Below, piece after piece: positions 42,012 through 51,617 of a stretch of 64,000 nucleotides of DNA. A program made the translations under genes and the position numbers. The first letter of the stretch is position 1. Each line of letters begins with the position of its first letter. Under the pieces are notes generated by a model. That model ran no database searches and was not told the origin of the DNA. It saw only the letters and a list, made by a program, of their open reading frames with translations. This DNA is from Fibrobacter sp. UWB13 (lineage in GTDB: Bacteria > Fibrobacterota > Fibrobacteria > Fibrobacterales > Fibrobacteraceae), in the NCBI RefSeq assembly GCF_900177805.1, contig NZ_FXAX01000001.1, positions 806,001-870,000 of the forward strand. Reading direction: 5' to 3'.

Positions 42012-42467
42012 TTAAAGCACCATCATGGAGAACACAAGCACGAACAAAGCGACGGTTTCGACGATACCGAGAACCATCAAGTAGTTCACCATGCCCTTGC
42101 CGGTTTCACCGAGAGCATCGCAAGCCACTGCAGCAGACTTGCCCTGGTACCAAGCAGAAGCCATCATGCCGAGGCCACCGAAGATACCAGCACCGAGGCA
42201 GCCGCCCCAGTTCGTAAAGCCCTGTTCAGCAGCCTTGCTCAAGATGAAGTTCATGAGCAACATGCCGTAAATCGTCTGGGAAATCGGAGCACCGACGAAC
42301 ACGAGAAGAGTGAAGAGAGCAGACTTACCCTGAGCGTAAGCCTTCTTCCACATCGTGATAGCAGACATACCGGCCGTTCCGCAACCAAGGGCAGAGCCCA
42401 TAGCCGCAATGCCAAGCGCAGCTGCAGCACCCATTTTAGCGAGAGTCACCATTGTATTCGGTTCCAT
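42012..42467 (-). CDS. atpK: V-type ATPase subunit K (proteolipid), first copy
   Basis: A 151-residue four-helix proteolipid that forms the rotating ring of the V-ATPase. Its predicted ion site has Ser63 and Gln64 (GAPISQTIYG), Gln108 (AWYQGKSAA) and Glu137 (GIVETVALF). These line up with Thr64, Gln65, Gln110 and Glu139, side-chain sodium ligands of Enterococcus hirae NtpK. That set suggests sodium coupling. GAGG lies eight bases before the ATG. The following gene is a second proteolipid with two of these ligands replaced. Confidence 0.92.
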   Translation of the reverse strand: MEPNTMVTLAKMGAAAALGIAAMGSALGCGTAGMSAITMWKKAYAQGKSALFTLLVFVGAPISQTIYGMLLMNFILSKAAEQGFTNWGGCLGAGIFGGLGMMASAWYQGKSAAVACDALGETGKGMVNYLMVLGIVETVALFVLVFSMMVL

Positions 42468-42506
42468 TATATTATCCTCATTAAGTAGCGGGATTTAACC
42501 CTTGGT

Positions 42507-44438
42507 TTAATTTTTTTGCTTGGCGAAGGGGCTGAATGCAAATCCGCTCCATTCAAGACCAAGTCCATTTGAAAATTCGAGTGTGTTAAGACGTACGGCA
42601 TGCACTGCAACGCCCATCACGGCAAGTGCAATGTTCAGGCCATGAACGCCCAAAAGAACTAGAGCTGCACCGGCAACCCCCACGGCAGAGCCAAACAGCG
42701 GCGAGAGCATTCCATTGAACGCTTCGGCGATGGCGGCACCAGACATACCCACAGCAAAGAGACGGATATAGCTGATAACGTCGGTGAAGCTGTTCACGAT
42801 GTCGAGCACGAGCATCGGGATGCTGATGAAGTCCTGTTTGAGGCGGCTAGGCGGCACCGTAAAGAGCACGAGAAGCACGACTTCCACGATGAACATCGGG
42901 ATGACGAACTTCGGCATGTCGATTCCAAGCACCATGTTGCATGCAAGGAAGAACATGACCCAAGCGCCCATGAGCCAGCCCACCTGCGCCATGAACGTCG
43001 AAGACTTGCGCTTGAGACGCACAACGACATTCCACGCATGAGCAATGCTCAAGTGCACAACGGCAATGCAGAAGCAGAACAGCTGGATATGCTGCATCTG
43101 GGATGCCCCAGCGGCCTTCGGCACAAAGCTAGCAGGCAAGAACGTAAACGTCTCGCAGAACTGCTTGTATGCTTCGAAGCGCGTCGGATCCGTCGGAGCA
43201 GAGCTGCGAATCCAATAGAGTACGTTGCGCACGCCTTCCGGGATAAAGTTGTAGTTAGCGATATCAAGGTAGTAGCTCCACCCTGCAAGTTCCGGCGTAA
43301 GGCCAAGGAAGTTTGCATTGATGGCGCCCCAGATGATAGTCGCCCAGCTCATCAAATACACAAAGTGGAATCCTGCACTACTTGCCTTCGGCATTTTCGA
43401 GCGAGCAAACATCGCAAGACCGAGGAACAACAGGCCATAAGCCATATCGCCCACAATCATCGCAAAGAAAAGGCTAAAGAAGCAGAGGAACACAGAGCTC
43501 ACGTCAACTTCGTTGTAACCCGGCGAGATGCCAATGATGTCATAGAGGCACTGCATCGGGCGTGAAAGCTTGTTGTAGCCGAGAAGCGTCGGGATGTTAT
43601 CTTCGTCCGTCGGATCTTCAACGCGGATGCCCCAGCCGTTTGCCTTCGCTGCCGCACTGATTTCAGCAACGCGCGGTTCCGGGCAGAATCCCTGAAGTGC
43701 AGCCAAGCCCTTGTTCTGGAGCATGCTTGCAGAAGCTTCCACGAGATTGTAACGGTCCGTCACTTCCAAGAGGCGGTCTTCGAGATCGTCCTTCACGGAA
43801 GCAAGCTGGGCAAAGCGTTCGTCCACAGCAGAAATCGTCGTGTTCGATTCCTCTTCGATCATTCGATATTCTTCGAGCGACTTGAGAGGCATGGCGAGTT
43901 CCGTAAACGCACCCTTCACAGATGCAGGAGCATCGCCCTTCGTGAACACGGCAATGTACGTGCCATTTTCATCCTTGCCAAAAACATGCTTGTAAGCGTT
44001 ATCGCCTTCGACTTCAAAAGGATCCTTGGAAAGATCGACGAGATAAAGGCGGACAAAGATGCCCTTTGCGGCGAGTTCCTTGACCGTACGCGGATCGAGA
44101 TTTCCAAAAGCGTGGAGCTTTTCAAGTTCTTCCTTGGCTTGTTCCAGCTGAATTTCGGCATTTTTCTTGTCCGAAATGAGCGTCTGGATTTCTTCGACGA
44201 GCGTTACACCGCTTGCACCTTTCGCTGCAGGCGTCACACCCTTGCGGAGCTTATCCGGAACGACTTCCATAGCCTTCTGCACGCGGGCCACAGCACCCTT
44301 TGCACCGTTCACAGATGCACCAACGGCATTCTGGAGCGGAGTCAAATGGATAATTTCCATTTCGCGCAGAGCCTTAAGGGTTTCTTCCTTATGGCTTGCA
44401 AGCGTAAGAATGGTCACCTTCTTCATAGGAGTAATCAT
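42507..44438 (-). CDS. atpI: V-type ATPase subunit I (a-subunit)
   Basis: A 643-residue stator subunit. The first ~320 residues are cytoplasmic with two coiled coils (AEIQLEQAKEELEKLHAFG; FAQLASVKDDLEDRLLEV). The rest holds about seven membrane helices, including the ion-channel helix FTDVISYIRLFAVGMSGAAI with its essential Arg, and LVLLGVHGLNIALAVMGVAVHAVRL. It translocates ions against the proteolipid ring. The ATG at 44438 follows AAGGAGG and overlaps the stop of the subunit D gene by four bases (ATGA), a coupled start. Confidence 0.95.
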   Translation of the reverse strand: MITPMKKVTILTLASHKEETLKALREMEIIHLTPLQNAVGASVNGAKGAVARVQKAMEVVPDKLRKGVTPAAKGASGVTLVEEIQTLISDKKNAEIQLEQAKEELEKLHAFGNLDPRTVKELAAKGIFVRLYLVDLSKDPFEVEGDNAYKHVFGKDENGTYIAVFTKGDAPASVKGAFTELAMPLKSLEEYRMIEEESNTTISAVDERFAQLASVKDDLEDRLLEVTDRYNLVEASASMLQNKGLAALQGFCPEPRVAEISAAAKANGWGIRVEDPTDEDNIPTLLGYNKLSRPMQCLYDIIGISPGYNEVDVSSVFLCFFSLFFAMIVGDMAYGLLFLGLAMFARSKMPKASSAGFHFVYLMSWATIIWGAINANFLGLTPELAGWSYYLDIANYNFIPEGVRNVLYWIRSSAPTDPTRFEAYKQFCETFTFLPASFVPKAAGASQMQHIQLFCFCIAVVHLSIAHAWNVVVRLKRKSSTFMAQVGWLMGAWVMFFLACNMVLGIDMPKFVIPMFIVEVVLLVLFTVPPSRLKQDFISIPMLVLDIVNSFTDVISYIRLFAVGMSGAAIAEAFNGMLSPLFGSAVGVAGAALVLLGVHGLNIALAVMGVAVHAVRLNTLEFSNGLGLEWSGFAFSPFAKQKN

Positions 44439-45067
44439 GCGGCAACCTCCTTACTCTGGGCGTCAAGTGCAAGCGCCTTAGCCGTAGCCTTGCCCTTTGC
44501 AAGCTTACTACGGGCCACACCGCTTGTCTGCTGGTCACCCAAGAAGATATTGATTTTGCGGATGTTATCCTTAGACTCGGGAATTTTCACCTTTTCGAAC
44601 AGGTTCACACGCTGGCTCGTGGTACGCAGTTCCTTCGAAAGGAGTTCGTACTGCTTTTCGAGCACACGGCGTTCCAGGCGCAAGGAAATCAAACCTTGCA
44701 AGCTGCGGATACCATCGTCGAGCCACACCGGAGTCGTAAAGAAGTCCGGAATGTTCACGTTGAATTCCACACCGCTAAACGTCGGAATCTTCACGCCGGC
44801 AATGTTACCCTCGCCCTGTTCGACACTTTTCACCGAGAGATACTTTTTCCACTCAATGGGTTCGGCAAAAAGCGAAATCCACGAAGCCATACTCTTGCGG
44901 AGCTTATCCTCTTCTTCGCGTTTCGCCATCACCTTCTCCTGGAGCGTACGCATTTCCATCTGCAGCTGCTGCTTTTTCAAAAGCAACGTCGGCAGATAGC
45001 GCTGGAAGCGCTTCAGTGCGTCACGTTCCGCCTTGAGGGCGTTTTTAGTTAACTTGACCTTAGCCAT
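44435..45067 (-). CDS. atpD: V-type ATPase subunit D (central shaft)
   Basis: A 210-residue, mostly alpha-helical central stalk subunit. The N-terminal coiled helix (VKLTKNALKAERDALKRFQR with YLPTLLLKKQQLQ) and C-terminal helix (LEKQYELLSKELRTTSQRVN followed by LFEKVKIP) form the shaft that turns in the A3B3 head. KIPESKDNIRKINIFLGDQQ is the typical ending. It starts one base after the stop codon of subunit B and overlaps the subunit I start. Confidence 0.95.
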   Translation of the reverse strand: MAKVKLTKNALKAERDALKRFQRYLPTLLLKKQQLQMEMRTLQEKVMAKREEEDKLRKSMASWISLFAEPIEWKKYLSVKSVEQGEGNIAGVKIPTFSGVEFNVNIPDFFTTPVWLDDGIRSLQGLISLRLERRVLEKQYELLSKELRTTSQRVNLFEKVKIPESKDNIRKINIFLGDQQTSGVARSKLAKGKATAKALALDAQSKEVAA

Positions 45068-45068
45068 A

Positions 45069-46370
45069 TTACCACTTCTTCGGCCAGTACTGATTGATCA
45101 TCTTGGTGGGGATACCGGTTTCTTCAGGAGTGAAGCAATCGGCGAGGATTTCCCATCCGAGATCCAAAGCCTTTTCAAGAGGGATGTTCACAGAAAGGTC
45201 CATCATTTCCTTTTCGAAGCGTACACCGTACTTCAACAGCTTCTGGTCCCAGTTGCTCATGTTGAAGCCCATGGATTGCTTTTCCAAGGTTTCCTTGTAG
45301 CTTGCGTACAGCTGAATCATGGTGTTCATGATGGTACGGTGGTCGCTACGGGTCTTGCCGTTCACCTGCTGCTTCAAGCGGCTCAAAGAACCGAACGGTT
45401 CGATACGGCCCTTGCGCAAGTAGAACTGACCTTCGGTAATGTAACCCGTGTTGTCCGGAACCGGGTGCGTCACGTCGTCGCCCGGCATGGTGGTCACAGC
45501 CAAAATCGTGATAGAACCAGCGTCGCTGAAGTCCACAGCCTTTTCGTAGCGGCTTGCGAGCTGAGAGTAAAGGTCGCCTGGATAACCACGGTTCGACGGA
45601 ATCTGTTCCATCGTAATAGCAATTTCCTTCATGGCGTCGGCAAAGTTCGTCATGTCCGTGAGGAGCACGAGCACGTTCTTGCCTTCGGTTGCAAACTTTT
45701 CAGCAACAGCGAGGGATGCATCCGGAACAAGCAAGCATTCCACAATCGGGTCAGATGCGGTATGCATGAACATCACCGTACGGGAAAGAGCACCGTTCTT
45801 TTCGAGGTAATCCTTGAGATAGAGGTAGTCATCGTGCTTGAGGCCCATGCCGCCGAGGATAATCACATCGACTTCAGCCTGCAAGGCGATACGTGCCAAA
45901 AGTTCGTTGTAGGGTTCACCTGCAATCGAGAAAATCGGGAGCTTCTGCGAAACGACGAGCGTGTTGAACACGTCAATCATCGGGATACCCGTACGCACCA
46001 TCGTCTTCGGGATGATTCGCTTAGCAGGGTTCACAGACGGGCCGCCAATCGTGATGCGTTCGCCATCGACTTCCGGGCCGTTGTCACGCGGCTTGCCGGC
46101 ACCGTTAAACACGCGGCCAAGCAAAGCATCGCTGTACGGGACCTTCATCGGTTCACCGAGGAATCGCACTTCGGAGTCCGTAGAAATACCACGAGCACCA
46201 GCAAAGACCTGCAAGTCCACGAGGTCACCGTCAATGCGGATCACACGGGCAAGAGAAGTACCGAAAGAGCTCGTCACCTGAGCCAGTTCCTGGTTTGCAA
46301 CGCCTTCGGCTCTCAAAGTAATCACAGAACCGGCAATGCGTTCAATACGATGGTAAGCAACATTATGCAT
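45069..46370 (-). CDS. atpB: V-type ATPase subunit B
   Basis: A 433-residue non-catalytic nucleotide-binding subunit of the A3B3 head. It has the F1/V1 fold with [20 protein letters not shown]-type text in place of a P-loop, [20 protein letters not shown], and [20 protein letters not shown] with [10 protein letters not shown]. It lacks GKT, as expected for the B subunit. GGAGG lies nine bases upstream, and the start overlaps the end of the A gene by eight bases. Confidence 0.96.
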   Translation of the reverse strand: MHNVAYHRIERIAGSVITLRAEGVANQELAQVTSSFGTSLARVIRIDGDLVDLQVFAGARGISTDSEVRFLGEPMKVPYSDALLGRVFNGAGKPRDNGPEVDGERITIGGPSVNPAKRIIPKTMVRTGIPMIDVFNTLVVSQKLPIFSIAGEPYNELLARIALQAEVDVIILGGMGLKHDDYLYLKDYLEKNGALSRTVMFMHTASDPIVECLLVPDASLAVAEKFATEGKNVLVLLTDMTNFADAMKEIAITMEQIPSNRGYPGDLYSQLASRYEKAVDFSDAGSITILAVTTMPGDDVTHPVPDNTGYITEGQFYLRKGRIEPFGSLSRLKQQVNGKTRSDHRTIMNTMIQLYASYKETLEKQSMGFNMSNWDQKLLKYGVRFEKEMMDLSVNIPLEKALDLGWEILADCFTPEETGIPTKMINQYWPKKW

Positions 46371-48120
46371 TAGCAGAAACCTCCTTTACGGAAGCAAAAA
46401 TACTGGATTCGAGATCCTTGAATTCCTGAGAGTCAAACGCCACGCGGTTCCAGTCCTTGGTAGCCTGCGTGAGCTTGAGGAAGAACGTACGGGCGACATC
46501 CTTTTCGGTAAACGTCATCGGCGTCATGAGGATGGTGTAAATCTTGTCGAACACGTACTTTTGACGTTCTGCAGAGCAAGCGGCGTCGATTTCGTTATAG
46601 GCGTCCTGCTGCAGATAAACGGCATCAAGATATTCAGATTTCAGATAAACAATGAAGTCTTCGATCGAAGTACCTTCTTCGCCCACAACCTTCATCATGT
46701 TGTTCACATCCACACCGTTAGCGAGGATAGAACGAGCCTGAGCGACCTTCTTGGAATCGATGATACCTTCGTACTTAGACCAGGAATCCAACGGGTGGAT
46801 AGCCGGGAAGCGGCGCTGGTCAGAACGTTCACGGGAAAGGCCAAGGAATGCGCCCACCACCTTCAAGGTTGCCTGGGTCACCGGTTCTTCGAAGTTACCA
46901 CCTGCAGGAGACACGGAACCACAAATCGTCACAGAGCCGGTTGAACCGTCCTTGAGGCGGACAACGCCACCGCGTTCGTAGAAAGAAGCGATCACAGATT
47001 CGAGGTAAGCCGGGAATGCTTCTTCGCCCGGAATTTCTTCCAAACGGCCACTCATTTCACGGAGAGCCTGAGCCCAACGGGAAGTGGAGTCTGCGAGGAG
47101 GAGCACGTTGAGGCCCATCTGGCGATAGTATTCAGCGAGCGTCACGCCGGTATAAACGGAAGCTTCACGAGCAGCCACCGGCATCGAAGACGTGTTACAA
47201 ATGATAAGCGTACGTTCCATCAAGGACTTGCCCGTACGCGGGTCAATCAATTCCGGGAATTCGCGAAGGGTTTCCACCACTTCACCAGCACGTTCACCGC
47301 AAGCAGCCAAAATCACGATGTCCACATCGGCATAACGGCTCATGAGCTGCTGGAGCACAGTCTTACCGGCACCGAATGGACCCGGCGTACAGAACGTACC
47401 GCCCTGCATCACAGGGAAGAACGTATCGATAATGCGCTGCTGCATGGTAAGCGGCTTGGACGGGCGGAGGCGTTCTTCATAAGCCTTGATCGGCATCTTG
47501 ACCGGCCAGGTCTGCACCATCGTCACGTCAACAGATTCGCCCTTATCGTTCTTGAGCTTTGCGACAACATCTTCGACAACGCGGTCACCGGCAGTCGTAA
47601 TGTAATCCACAGTCCACTTGCCGAGGAGCTTGAACGGCACCATGATGCGATGCGAGAAAACACCTTCCGGAACCGTACCGAGCGTATCACCAGCGACAAC
47701 CACATCGCCAGCCTTAGCGACCGGAGTAAAAGCCCACTTCTTGTCACGCGGGAGAGCCTTCAAGTACTTACCGCGCTGGAGGAAGAAGCCGCATTCGTCA
47801 GCGAGCTTCGGCAGCGGGTTCTGAAGACCATCAAAAACTTGAGTAAGGAGACCCGGACCAAGTTCAACAGAAAGAAGTTCACCCGTAAATTCGACTTCGT
47901 CGCCAGCCTTGAGGCCAGTCGTATCTTCGAACACCTGGAGTTCAGCGTAATCACCACGGATACGAATCACTTCGCTCTTAAGGGGGATGATTTCTGTCTT
48001 ACCTGCTTCGTTCTTCGAAATGAGCTTTGCATAAGCCACTTCGTTCTGGGAAACGGCGCTTTCAAACTTGACACGAATCAGGTTTCCGTTCACGCCGGTT
48101 ATTTTTCCGATACTAGCCAT
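46363..48120 (-). CDS. atpA: V-type ATPase catalytic subunit A
   Basis: A 585-residue catalytic subunit that hydrolyses or makes ATP. The P-loop is GPFGAGKTV (near residue 240), with the catalytic Glu in [10 protein letters not shown], and [20 protein letters not shown] and GEEAFPAYL downstream. The non-homologous region typical of A subunits precedes the P-loop. I chose the ATG at 48120 with GGAGG ten bases upstream; an ATG at 48141 overlaps the DUF2764 stop but lacks such a site. It is the third gene of the operon. Confidence 0.96.
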   Translation of the reverse strand: MASIGKITGVNGNLIRVKFESAVSQNEVAYAKLISKNEAGKTEIIPLKSEVIRIRGDYAELQVFEDTTGLKAGDEVEFTGELLSVELGPGLLTQVFDGLQNPLPKLADECGFFLQRGKYLKALPRDKKWAFTPVAKAGDVVVAGDTLGTVPEGVFSHRIMVPFKLLGKWTVDYITTAGDRVVEDVVAKLKNDKGESVDVTMVQTWPVKMPIKAYEERLRPSKPLTMQQRIIDTFFPVMQGGTFCTPGPFGAGKTVLQQLMSRYADVDIVILAACGERAGEVVETLREFPELIDPRTGKSLMERTLIICNTSSMPVAAREASVYTGVTLAEYYRQMGLNVLLLADSTSRWAQALREMSGRLEEIPGEEAFPAYLESVIASFYERGGVVRLKDGSTGSVTICGSVSPAGGNFEEPVTQATLKVVGAFLGLSRERSDQRRFPAIHPLDSWSKYEGIIDSKKVAQARSILANGVDVNNMMKVVGEEGTSIEDFIVYLKSEYLDAVYLQQDAYNEIDAACSAERQKYVFDKIYTILMTPMTFTEKDVARTFFLKLTQATKDWNRVAFDSQEFKDLESSIFASVKEVSANA

Positions 48121-48137
48121 TGAAAATGGACCTCCAC

Positions 48138-48674
48138 TCATTCCTGCCTGTATGCAGGATCGTTTTCATTAATAATATTGATGACGGCCTTGTCGCCTGC
48201 GATATCGTTCAAGCGAGCCCAACGCTCGCAGATTCTAAGCTTAATCGCATAGGCGTAGACGTGCTTGATGGTCCCCTCGCCTACACCGGCAAGGCTATCC
48301 ACAAGCCAAAAACGGGCGCGGTCGATATCCTGTTCCTTTTCAAGCGGATTTGACTTCATGAACGCGTCCTGGATCATCTTCGCAAAGGTGACGTCATAAC
48401 CAGAGAATGAACGTTCCGCAAAACGCACTTCAGGGCCCCACGCCTGGGCGCGGAGCCTACCTGAAACATTTCTCATCTGGGTTTCGCGGGACTGGTATTC
48501 CCTAACAAATTCATCATCGCTCTCTTCGCCCGCTAAGAGGGCGTCGAGCGCTTCGAGTTCTGGGGCATCCAGCACACCTTCGCAACGGCCACGGAACTCG
48601 GCCATGCTAAGGGGCGGAACGTCGCCCAGTTCTAGCATCGGAAGCGATGCCATCAAATATGCTGGACTGCTCAT
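48138..48674 (-). CDS. DUF2764 protein of V-ATPase operons
   Basis: A 178-residue protein encoded between V-ATPase subunits E and A. Its N-terminus (AYLMASLPMLELGDVPPLSM) and the segments FAKMIQDAFMKSNPLEKEQD and ARFWLVDSLAGVG are those of DUF2764, which occupies this position in V-ATPase operons of Chlamydiae, spirochaetes and Bacteroidetes. These operons lack recognisable subunits C, F and G, so DUF2764 may do the work of subunit C; that is inference. No membrane segment is visible, so a peripheral stalk or socket role is likely. It lies nine bases after the E gene. Confidence 0.85.
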   Translation of the reverse strand: MSSPAYLMASLPMLELGDVPPLSMAEFRGRCEGVLDAPELEALDALLAGEESDDEFVREYQSRETQMRNVSGRLRAQAWGPEVRFAERSFSGYDVTFAKMIQDAFMKSNPLEKEQDIDRARFWLVDSLAGVGEGTIKHVYAYAIKLRICERWARLNDIAGDKAVINIINENDPAYRQE

Positions 48675-48683
48675 TGGACCGCC

Positions 48684-49286
48684 TTATTTGCCCTGGGCGG
48701 CCTTGTTTACAATCTTTGCAAGTTGCGGTCTGAGCAAGGCAGAAAGAGATTCCGCCATTGCCTGTTCTGTAAATTCGTGGCTGACCTTGCCGCCGTCGAG
48801 CTTCACGCGGAAACCAAACTTGACGCCCTTGTCGCTTTCGACCTTGACGCCAGCCTTGAGCTGCTTTGCAAACTCGCCCATCACAAAGCTCGTGAGGGCC
48901 TTGGCATCGGCTTCGGAGAAGTTGATTTCGATGTCGGAGGTGTAGCTCTTTGCAACCGTAAGGAGCATGTTCTTCACGGTCGATTCATCGAGAGACTTGT
49001 CAATCTGGAGGCTGAGAAGATCAAGAATCATCTTTTCGAGGTTCTTGCCCACCGAGAGGAGCAAATCGCGAGCGGACTGTTCCAACGTGCGTTCGCTGCG
49101 TTCTGTAAATGCTTGTGCTTCCTTATCGGCGTTTTCGAGTTTTGCTTTGGCTTCGTCTTCGGCTGCCCTGACAATTTCGGCCGCCTTGTCCTTTGCCTTA
49201 GAAATAATATCTGCTGCTGCGAGTTCTGCCTTTTCGACAGCATCCTTCTGGATGCGTTCCATAAGGGCTTGCAAATCTTCTGCCAT
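48684..49286 (-). CDS. atpE: V-type ATPase subunit E (peripheral stalk)
   Basis: A 200-residue stator subunit and the first gene of the operon. The first ~100 residues form a long charged helix rich in Ala, Lys and Glu (ADIISKAKDKAAEIVRAAED), and the C-terminal part is a globular domain (SYTSDIEINFSEADAKAL, KFGFRVKLDGGKVSHEFT). It holds the head fixed against the membrane part. A partner G/H subunit is not encoded here. GGAG lies seven bases before the ATG, and a TATATT box lies about 60 bases upstream. Confidence 0.92.
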   Translation of the reverse strand: MAEDLQALMERIQKDAVEKAELAAADIISKAKDKAAEIVRAAEDEAKAKLENADKEAQAFTERSERTLEQSARDLLLSVGKNLEKMILDLLSLQIDKSLDESTVKNMLLTVAKSYTSDIEINFSEADAKALTSFVMGEFAKQLKAGVKVESDKGVKFGFRVKLDGGKVSHEFTEQAMAESLSALLRPQLAKIVNKAAQGK

Positions 49287-49348
49287 TTAAATCTCCAAAT
49301 TGAACCAAAACACCCCTTTTAAGGGCATTTTTATTAAACACAGAAAAG

Positions 49349-49354
49349 AATATA
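49349..49354 (-). promoter_or_regulatory. Possible -10 box for the V-ATPase operon
   Basis: TATATT read on the minus strand, 63 bases before the subunit E start. A hairpin GCCC-ttaaaa-GGGG lies in the leader. No convincing -35 box is present. Confidence 0.3.
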
Positions 49355-49421
49355 CTAGGAAAATTTGGAAAAAGACAAGAAAATCGACAAAAAATTGCGA
49401 AAATATTGTTTACTTACACAA

Positions 49422-49552
49422 ATGGAGGATAAAAAGACCAAAAGGAGCGACAAAAGGCGTAAAACCTCGACAGAAAATGGAAAGCGCTTTACAAAATTTG
49501 GGAGGAAACGATGAATCTATTCAAAAAGACTTTTTCAAAAACAAGCAATTAA
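49422..49552 (+). other. Two tiny overlapping frames in the aspS leader (doubtful)
   Basis: A 30-codon frame (49422-49514), very rich in Lys and Arg (MEDKKTKRSDKRRKTSTENG onward), ends in TGA. That TGA overlaps the ATG of a 13-codon frame (49511-49552, MNLFKKTFSKTSN). The second has a textbook GGGAGG site five bases before its ATG. They fill most of the 322-base gap between the V-ATPase operon and aspS. They may be leader peptides or chance. Confidence 0.25.
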
Positions 49553-49608
49553 CAACTAGGAAGTTTTTCTATATTTCACCGCGAAAAATTATCTTCAAGG
49601 ATACAACC

Positions 49609-51402
49609 ATGAAACGTACACATAACTGCGGCCAGCTTCGCAAGGAAGATGTTGGCCAGACCGTAACACTCGCCGGTTGGGTGGATCGCCGCCGTGACCA
49701 TGGTGGTGTGATTTTCGTTGACCTCCGCGACAAGTATGGCAAGACCCAGATCGTTTTCAATCCGGATTACAATGCCGATGTTTTGAAGACTGCCGAACAG
49801 CTCCGTAACGAATACGTTATTTACGTGACTGGTAAGGTCTACGCCCGCGAAGAAGGCAACACGAACGAAAAGCTCGCTACGGGTGAAATCGAAGTCAAGG
49901 CTGACAAGCTCGAAATTTTGAACGCCGCCCTCACCTCTCCGCTCGCCATTAACGACCCGAACGAAGAATGCAAGGAAAACGACGACCTCCGCTTGCAGTA
50001 CCGCTACCTGGACCTCCGCCGTCCGTGGATCCAGAAGAAGCTCCTCCTCAAGAGCCGCTTCCTCAAGGCCGTGTACGACTTCTTCTATTCTAACGGTTTT
50101 GAAAACATTGAAACTCCGTGCCTTTGCAAGTCCACTCCGGAAGGCGCACGTGACTACCTCGTGCCGTCCCGCGTGAACCCGGGCAAGTTCTACGCCCTCC
50201 CGCAGTCTCCGCAGCAGTACAAGCAGCTCTTGATGATTGCAGGCATGGACCGCTACTTCCAGATCGCCAAGTGCTTCCGCGACGAAGACCTCCGCGCTGA
50301 CCGTCAGCCGGAATTCACGCAGATCGACGTTGAAATGTCTTTCGTCAATCAGGACGAAGTCATGGAAATGTTCGACAAGTTCGTGACTGAAGTTTTGGGC
50401 AAGGTTTGGAACTTCGAACCGCCGCGTCACATCCGCCGTATGAAGTGGGCAGAAGCTATGCTCAAGTACGGTTCCGATAAGCCGGACCTCCGCTTCGACC
50501 TCGAAATTCACGACGTGTCTGAAATCGGTGCAAAGTCCAACTTTGGCGTGTTCAAGAACTGCGTTGCCGCTGGTGGCAAGATCCGCGGTATCGCTGCTAA
50601 GGGTTGCGTTGACTTTACTCGTAAGCAGATCGATGAACTCACGGCTTACGTTGCCAAGTACGGTTCCAAGGGCCTCGTGTGGATGCGCGTCAAGGAAAAT
50701 GACGAAGTTGAAACTCAGGTCGGCAAGTTCTTCACGACCGAACAACTTAACGAACTCCGCGACGCTGTTGGCGCTAAGTGCGGCGACATGATGTTCTTCA
50801 TCGCAGGTCCGGAAAAGATTGCAGCTACGGCTATGGGTCAGCTCCGCTTGGAAGTCGCCCGTATCAAGGGTCTCCGCGATCCGAAGAAGCGTGAATTTGT
50901 GTGGATTACCGAATTCCCGATGTTCGAATACAGCGATACCGAAGGCCGCTACATGGCTATGCACCACCCGTTCACGAACCCGCTTCCGGAACATTTGGAC
51001 ATGATGCTCAGCGGCAACCTCAAGGATTGCAACGCTGAAGCTTATGACCTTGTTCTTAACGGTGTGGAAATCGGCGGTGGTTCTATCCGTATTCACAACC
51101 CAGAAGTTCAGGAAAAGGTGTTCCGCTTGCTCGGCCTCTCCGAAGAACAGGTGAAGACCAAGTTCGGCTTCTTCGTCGATGCATTCAAGTACGGTGCTCC
51201 TCCGCACGGTGGTTTGGCCTTCGGTCTCGACCGCGTTGTTGCTACTATGGAAGGTGAAGAATCTATCCGTGACTACATCGCATTCCCGAAGAACACGAGT
51301 GCTTCTAGCCCGATGGACCAGTGCCCGAGTGAAGTGGACCTCCAGCAGTTGCAGGACATCCACATTTCTGTGCAGTTGCCTAAGGGTAACGAGAAAAAGT
51401 AA
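49609..51402 (+). CDS. aspS: Aspartyl-tRNA synthetase
   Basis: A 597-residue class II synthetase of the bacterial type that charges tRNA-Asp. The N-terminal OB-fold anticodon domain is residues ~1-110 (GQTVTLAGWVDRRRDHGGVI). Motif 2 is KCFRDEDLRADRQPEFTQID, motif 3 is GGLAFGLDRVVATMEG, and the bacterial GAD insertion lies at about residues 290-420. The ATG at 49609 aligns with the family start (MKRTHNCGQL); upstream in-frame codons to 49300 are leader. TATATT at 49570-49575 could be the -10 box. Transcribed alone and ended by the terminator at 51456. Confidence 0.95.
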   Translation: MKRTHNCGQLRKEDVGQTVTLAGWVDRRRDHGGVIFVDLRDKYGKTQIVFNPDYNADVLKTAEQLRNEYVIYVTGKVYAREEGNTNEKLATGEIEVKADKLEILNAALTSPLAINDPNEECKENDDLRLQYRYLDLRRPWIQKKLLLKSRFLKAVYDFFYSNGFENIETPCLCKSTPEGARDYLVPSRVNPGKFYALPQSPQQYKQLLMIAGMDRYFQIAKCFRDEDLRADRQPEFTQIDVEMSFVNQDEVMEMFDKFVTEVLGKVWNFEPPRHIRRMKWAEAMLKYGSDKPDLRFDLEIHDVSEIGAKSNFGVFKNCVAAGGKIRGIAAKGCVDFTRKQIDELTAYVAKYGSKGLVWMRVKENDEVETQVGKFFTTEQLNELRDAVGAKCGDMMFFIAGPEKIAATAMGQLRLEVARIKGLRDPKKREFVWITEFPMFEYSDTEGRYMAMHHPFTNPLPEHLDMMLSGNLKDCNAEAYDLVLNGVEIGGGSIRIHNPEVQEKVFRLLGLSEEQVKTKFGFFVDAFKYGAPPHGGLAFGLDRVVATMEGEESIRDYIAFPKNTSASSPMDQCPSEVDLQQLQDIHISVQLPKGNEKK

Positions 51403-51409
51403 TAGTGGT

Positions 51410-51432
51410 TGTCATGCCCGCGAAGGCGGGCA
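51410..51432. repeat. REP-like dispersed repeat
   Basis: TGTCATGCCCGCGAAGGCGG followed by GCAT, a hairpin of the same family as 51496-51522, starting eight bases after the aspS stop. Confidence 0.6.
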
Positions 51433-51455
51433 TCACCCTTTCACTAAAGCTTTTG

Positions 51456-51486
51456 AAAATGGCGGGTTTCGACCCGCCATTTTTGT
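51456..51486 (+). terminator. Rho-independent terminator of aspS
   Basis: AAAATGGCGGGT, loop TTCG, ACCCGCCATTTTT. A perfect 12-bp stem with a stable UUCG loop. Confidence 0.92.
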
Positions 51487-51495
51487 ATGAATGGT

Positions 51496-51522
51496 GATTC
51501 CGGCTCGGAGGCCGGAATGACA
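51496..51522. repeat. REP-like dispersed repeat
   Basis: GATTCCGGCTCGGAGGCCGG followed by AATGACAG. Same family as 5540 and 57035. Confidence 0.65.
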
Positions 51523-51555
51523 GCTTCCGCGAGAGTCGCGAAACAAAAGAAATGA

Positions 51556-51589
51556 AAAGAGCCGTCGGTATTGCTACCGGCGGTTCTTT
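51556..51589 (-). terminator. Terminator of the acetolactate synthase unit
   Basis: On the minus strand AAGAACCGCCGGTA, loop GCAA, TACCGACGGCTCTTTT, with one G-U pair. It lies 28 bases beyond the stop codon of the small ORF at 51618. Confidence 0.75.
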
Positions 51590-51617
51590 GATTGTTGGAT
51601 GGAGGAGGAGTCTTTTT

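Noticed and set aside
45033-46373. 446-codon plus-strand frame opposite V-ATPase subunit B
   Set aside because: Antisense shadow of a highly conserved gene.
49576-51363. 595-codon minus-strand frame opposite aspS
   Set aside because: Antisense shadow of aspS; no family features, and the plus strand is clearly aspartyl-tRNA synthetase.
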